Below, one piece after another: positions 63,633-64,000 of a stretch of DNA of 64,000 bases. The notes beneath the pieces are model-generated. The model was not told where the DNA came from. It made no database searches and worked only from the letters and a program-made list of their open reading frames with translations. The first letter of the stretch is position 1. The number at the start of each line of letters is the position of its first letter. Where the stretch lies: the NCBI GenBank assembly GCA_030427405.1, contig JAUHXK010000006.1, positions 62,001 to 126,000 on the forward strand, given 5' to 3'. This DNA comes from Alphaproteobacteria bacterium. GTDB lineage: Bacteria; Pseudomonadota; Alphaproteobacteria; Rhodobacterales; Rhodobacteraceae. The position numbers and the translations under genes are program-made.

Positions 63633-63901
63633 CACTTTGCCGCGACGTGTCCGACCCAGAATGACAGGCACAAACCCGCCGACAGAGCGGCCCAAAGCCG
63701 GAACCTGCCCGAAACCCGTGCAGGCTGGCGGATCATTGCCCCAAAGGGGCCGACGGGTTTTGACTTCACCCCGACAAAATGCCACTTTTCAATACGTTCG
63801 GACCAGGGAAACTCTGTAACATTGAATGATGCGGCAACGCCGCATATGAAAAACCTGAAAGCACCGCAATTTCCGGACGAAATACGAATTTGAGAGGTCA
63901 C
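63633..63901 (+). other. galU upstream region with a small hairpin
   Basis: About 270 bp between the opp terminator and galU. I see no gene. A 7-bp hairpin (ATGCGGC / GCCGCAT, loop AAC) is at 63829-63845, in the likely galU leader. GAGAGG just before 63902 is the galU ribosome site. Confidence 0.45.
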
Positions 63902-64000
63902 ATGTCACGCAAGGTCACCAAGGCAATTTTCCCGGTTGCGGGTTTGGGCACACGGTTCCTTCCAGCAACCAAATCGGTCCCCAAAGAGATCATGACCCTG
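63902..64000 (+). CDS. galU: UTP-glucose-1-phosphate uridylyltransferase (3' end cut by window)
   Basis: The first 33 residues are visible and the gene runs off the window. The opening [20 protein letters not shown] is the nucleotide-binding signature of GalU, followed by [10 protein letters not shown]. GalU makes UDP-glucose for exopolysaccharide and lipopolysaccharide synthesis. The ATG at 63902 has GAGAGG upstream. A related sugar-nucleotide transferase cannot be fully excluded from 33 residues, but the motif is specific. Confidence 0.87.
   Translation, partial: MSRKVTKAIFPVAGLGTRFLPATKSVPKEIMTL

Overview
The window is a gene-dense, GC-rich chromosomal segment of an alphaproteobacterium. 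It most likely comes from the Roseobacter group of the Rhodobacteraceae, judged from gene content and codon use rather than from a marker gene. The evidence is TRAP transport, a biotin operon with BioG and a BioR-type operator, a bo3-type quinol oxidase, Rhodobacteraceae-style GC stem-loops between genes, and many ATGA start/stop overlaps. I saw no tRNA, rRNA, CRISPR array, insertion sequence or prophage gene.

Layout. (1) 1-2050: the end of a periplasmic cyclic-nucleotide phosphodiesterase/nucleotidase (cpdB-like), then a strong terminator. (2) 2058-10816: a minus-strand catabolic operon (amidohydrolase, TRAP transporter, glutamine-synthetase-like ligase, aldehyde and alcohol dehydrogenases) with a divergent RpiR regulator and palindromic operators. 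It reads like a gamma-glutamylation route for an amine or amino alcohol. (3) 10837-22557: a type I secretion and adhesion locus. A secreted beta-propeller/RTX/dockerin-like protein is divergent from a Bap-like adhesin that carries Ig-like repeats and a cohesin-like module near its C-terminus. These are followed by SapC, a TolC-like protein, an ABC exporter and a HlyD-type adaptor. (4) 22720-27293: an MsbA-type ABC exporter and a two-component pair. (5) 27373-32775: the bioBFDAGC operon with a BioR-like box at bioB. (6) 32883-36202: aspartate 4-decarboxylase with an aspartate:alanine antiporter. (7) 36403-40602: a cassette of SxtJ, DUF5989, carbamoyltransferase and a formylglycine phosphodiesterase/sulfatase. 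(8) 40759-44675: a Mla/MCE lipid transporter with a PqiC-like lipoprotein. (9) 44722-48874: an ECF sigma factor with a membrane VWA protein, and an FMN glutamate-synthase-like protein. (10) 49191-52427: paired CrcB fluoride channels and an EmrAB-type pump. (11) 52461-56473: cyoABCD. (12) 56601-63597: a lytic transglycosylase and an oligopeptide ABC importer. (13) 63902-end: the start of galU.

The most interesting observation is the divergent pair in region 3: a dockerin-like module on one exported protein and a cohesin-like module on the neighbouring adhesin, beside their apparent exporter. This suggests a non-cellulosomal cohesin-dockerin surface assembly. It is inferred from sequence patterns only.
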